Notes under the pieces: generated by a model | Told to the model about the DNA's origin: nothing | What the model saw: only the letters and a program-made list of their open reading frames with translations | Databases searched by the model: none | IMG/VR virus record: IMGVR_UViG_3300032282_000965 | Coordinates: 1 to 36,772 of that record | Reading direction: 5' to 3' (one strand) | Length of the DNA: 36,772 bases | DNA from: a virus | Made by a program: the position numbers and the translations under genes | Shown here: piece by piece, positions 36,758 through 36,772 of the stretch | Layout of the letters: the number at the start of each line of letters is the position of its first letter | How positions within the stretch are numbered: position 1 is the stretch's first letter

Positions 36758-36772
36758 TTTTATTTCTCCTTA

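Noticed and set aside
1-36772. Integrase, excisionase or prophage repressor indicating a temperate phage
   Set aside because: No such motif was seen on either strand; a lytic lifestyle is more likely, though genes outside the window cannot be excluded.

Overview
The window looks like most of the genome of a tailed double-stranded DNA phage of an actinobacterium. The phage assignment rests on a large terminase, portal, N4-gp56-type major capsid protein, scaffold, tail proteins, CHAP endolysin and holin-like proteins. The actinobacterial host is inferred from a WhiB-family regulator with all four cluster cysteines, and is helped by a proteasome-beta-like peptidase. The low G+C and gene style fit phages of uncultured freshwater or marine actinobacteria, but the exact host is inference. 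No integrase or prophage repressor is visible. No tape-measure protein is visible either, so a short-tailed particle is plausible, although part of the tail module lies outside the window.

Layout. From about 19.8 kb leftward to base 1 everything is on the minus strand. Read in transcription order it holds terminase, three short Lys/Pro-rich proteins, portal, a proteasome-like Ntn hydrolase, a small Gly/Pro protein, a 1950-residue giant virion protein with an embedded SLOG-like domain, two more virion proteins, scaffold, capsid, connector-type proteins, a run of tiny lysine-rich proteins, a glycosyltransferase, and a tail fibre cut by the window edge. From 20.4 to 32.3 kb the plus strand carries the early, DNA-metabolism module: DUF4326, an SSB-like protein, many small ORFs, a secreted transglycosylase-like protein, an amidoligase plus class II glutamine amidotransferase, a Cas4/RecB-like nuclease split in two frames, a DnaB/RecA-like ATPase, a Holliday-junction-resolvase-like protein, a primase split in two frames, an Nmad1-like protein, a metallophosphoesterase, a sigma-like factor, zinc ribbons, WhiB and a PD-(D/E)XK nuclease. 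From 36.8 down to 32.3 kb the minus strand resumes with tail proteins, a secreted protein and the lysis cassette, ending at a terminator.

The two minus-strand blocks make sense as one late operon on a circular or circularly permuted map, with the contig opened in a repetitive tail-fibre gene. The roughly 640-bp divergent region at 19.8-20.4 kb separates early from late transcription, is unusually rich in inverted repeats, and holds a candidate multi-helix RNA. Most genes abut or overlap by 1-8 nt (TAATG, ATGA, TTGA), so translational coupling is pervasive.

The strongest points of interest are the proteasome-like peptidase in the slot usually held by a prohead protease, the SLOG-like module inside a giant virion protein, the amidoligase/amidotransferase pair with zinc-ribbon extensions, two replication enzymes each split at a frameshift, and the structured divergent intergenic region. 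All family calls come from reading motifs by eye; no database search was run.
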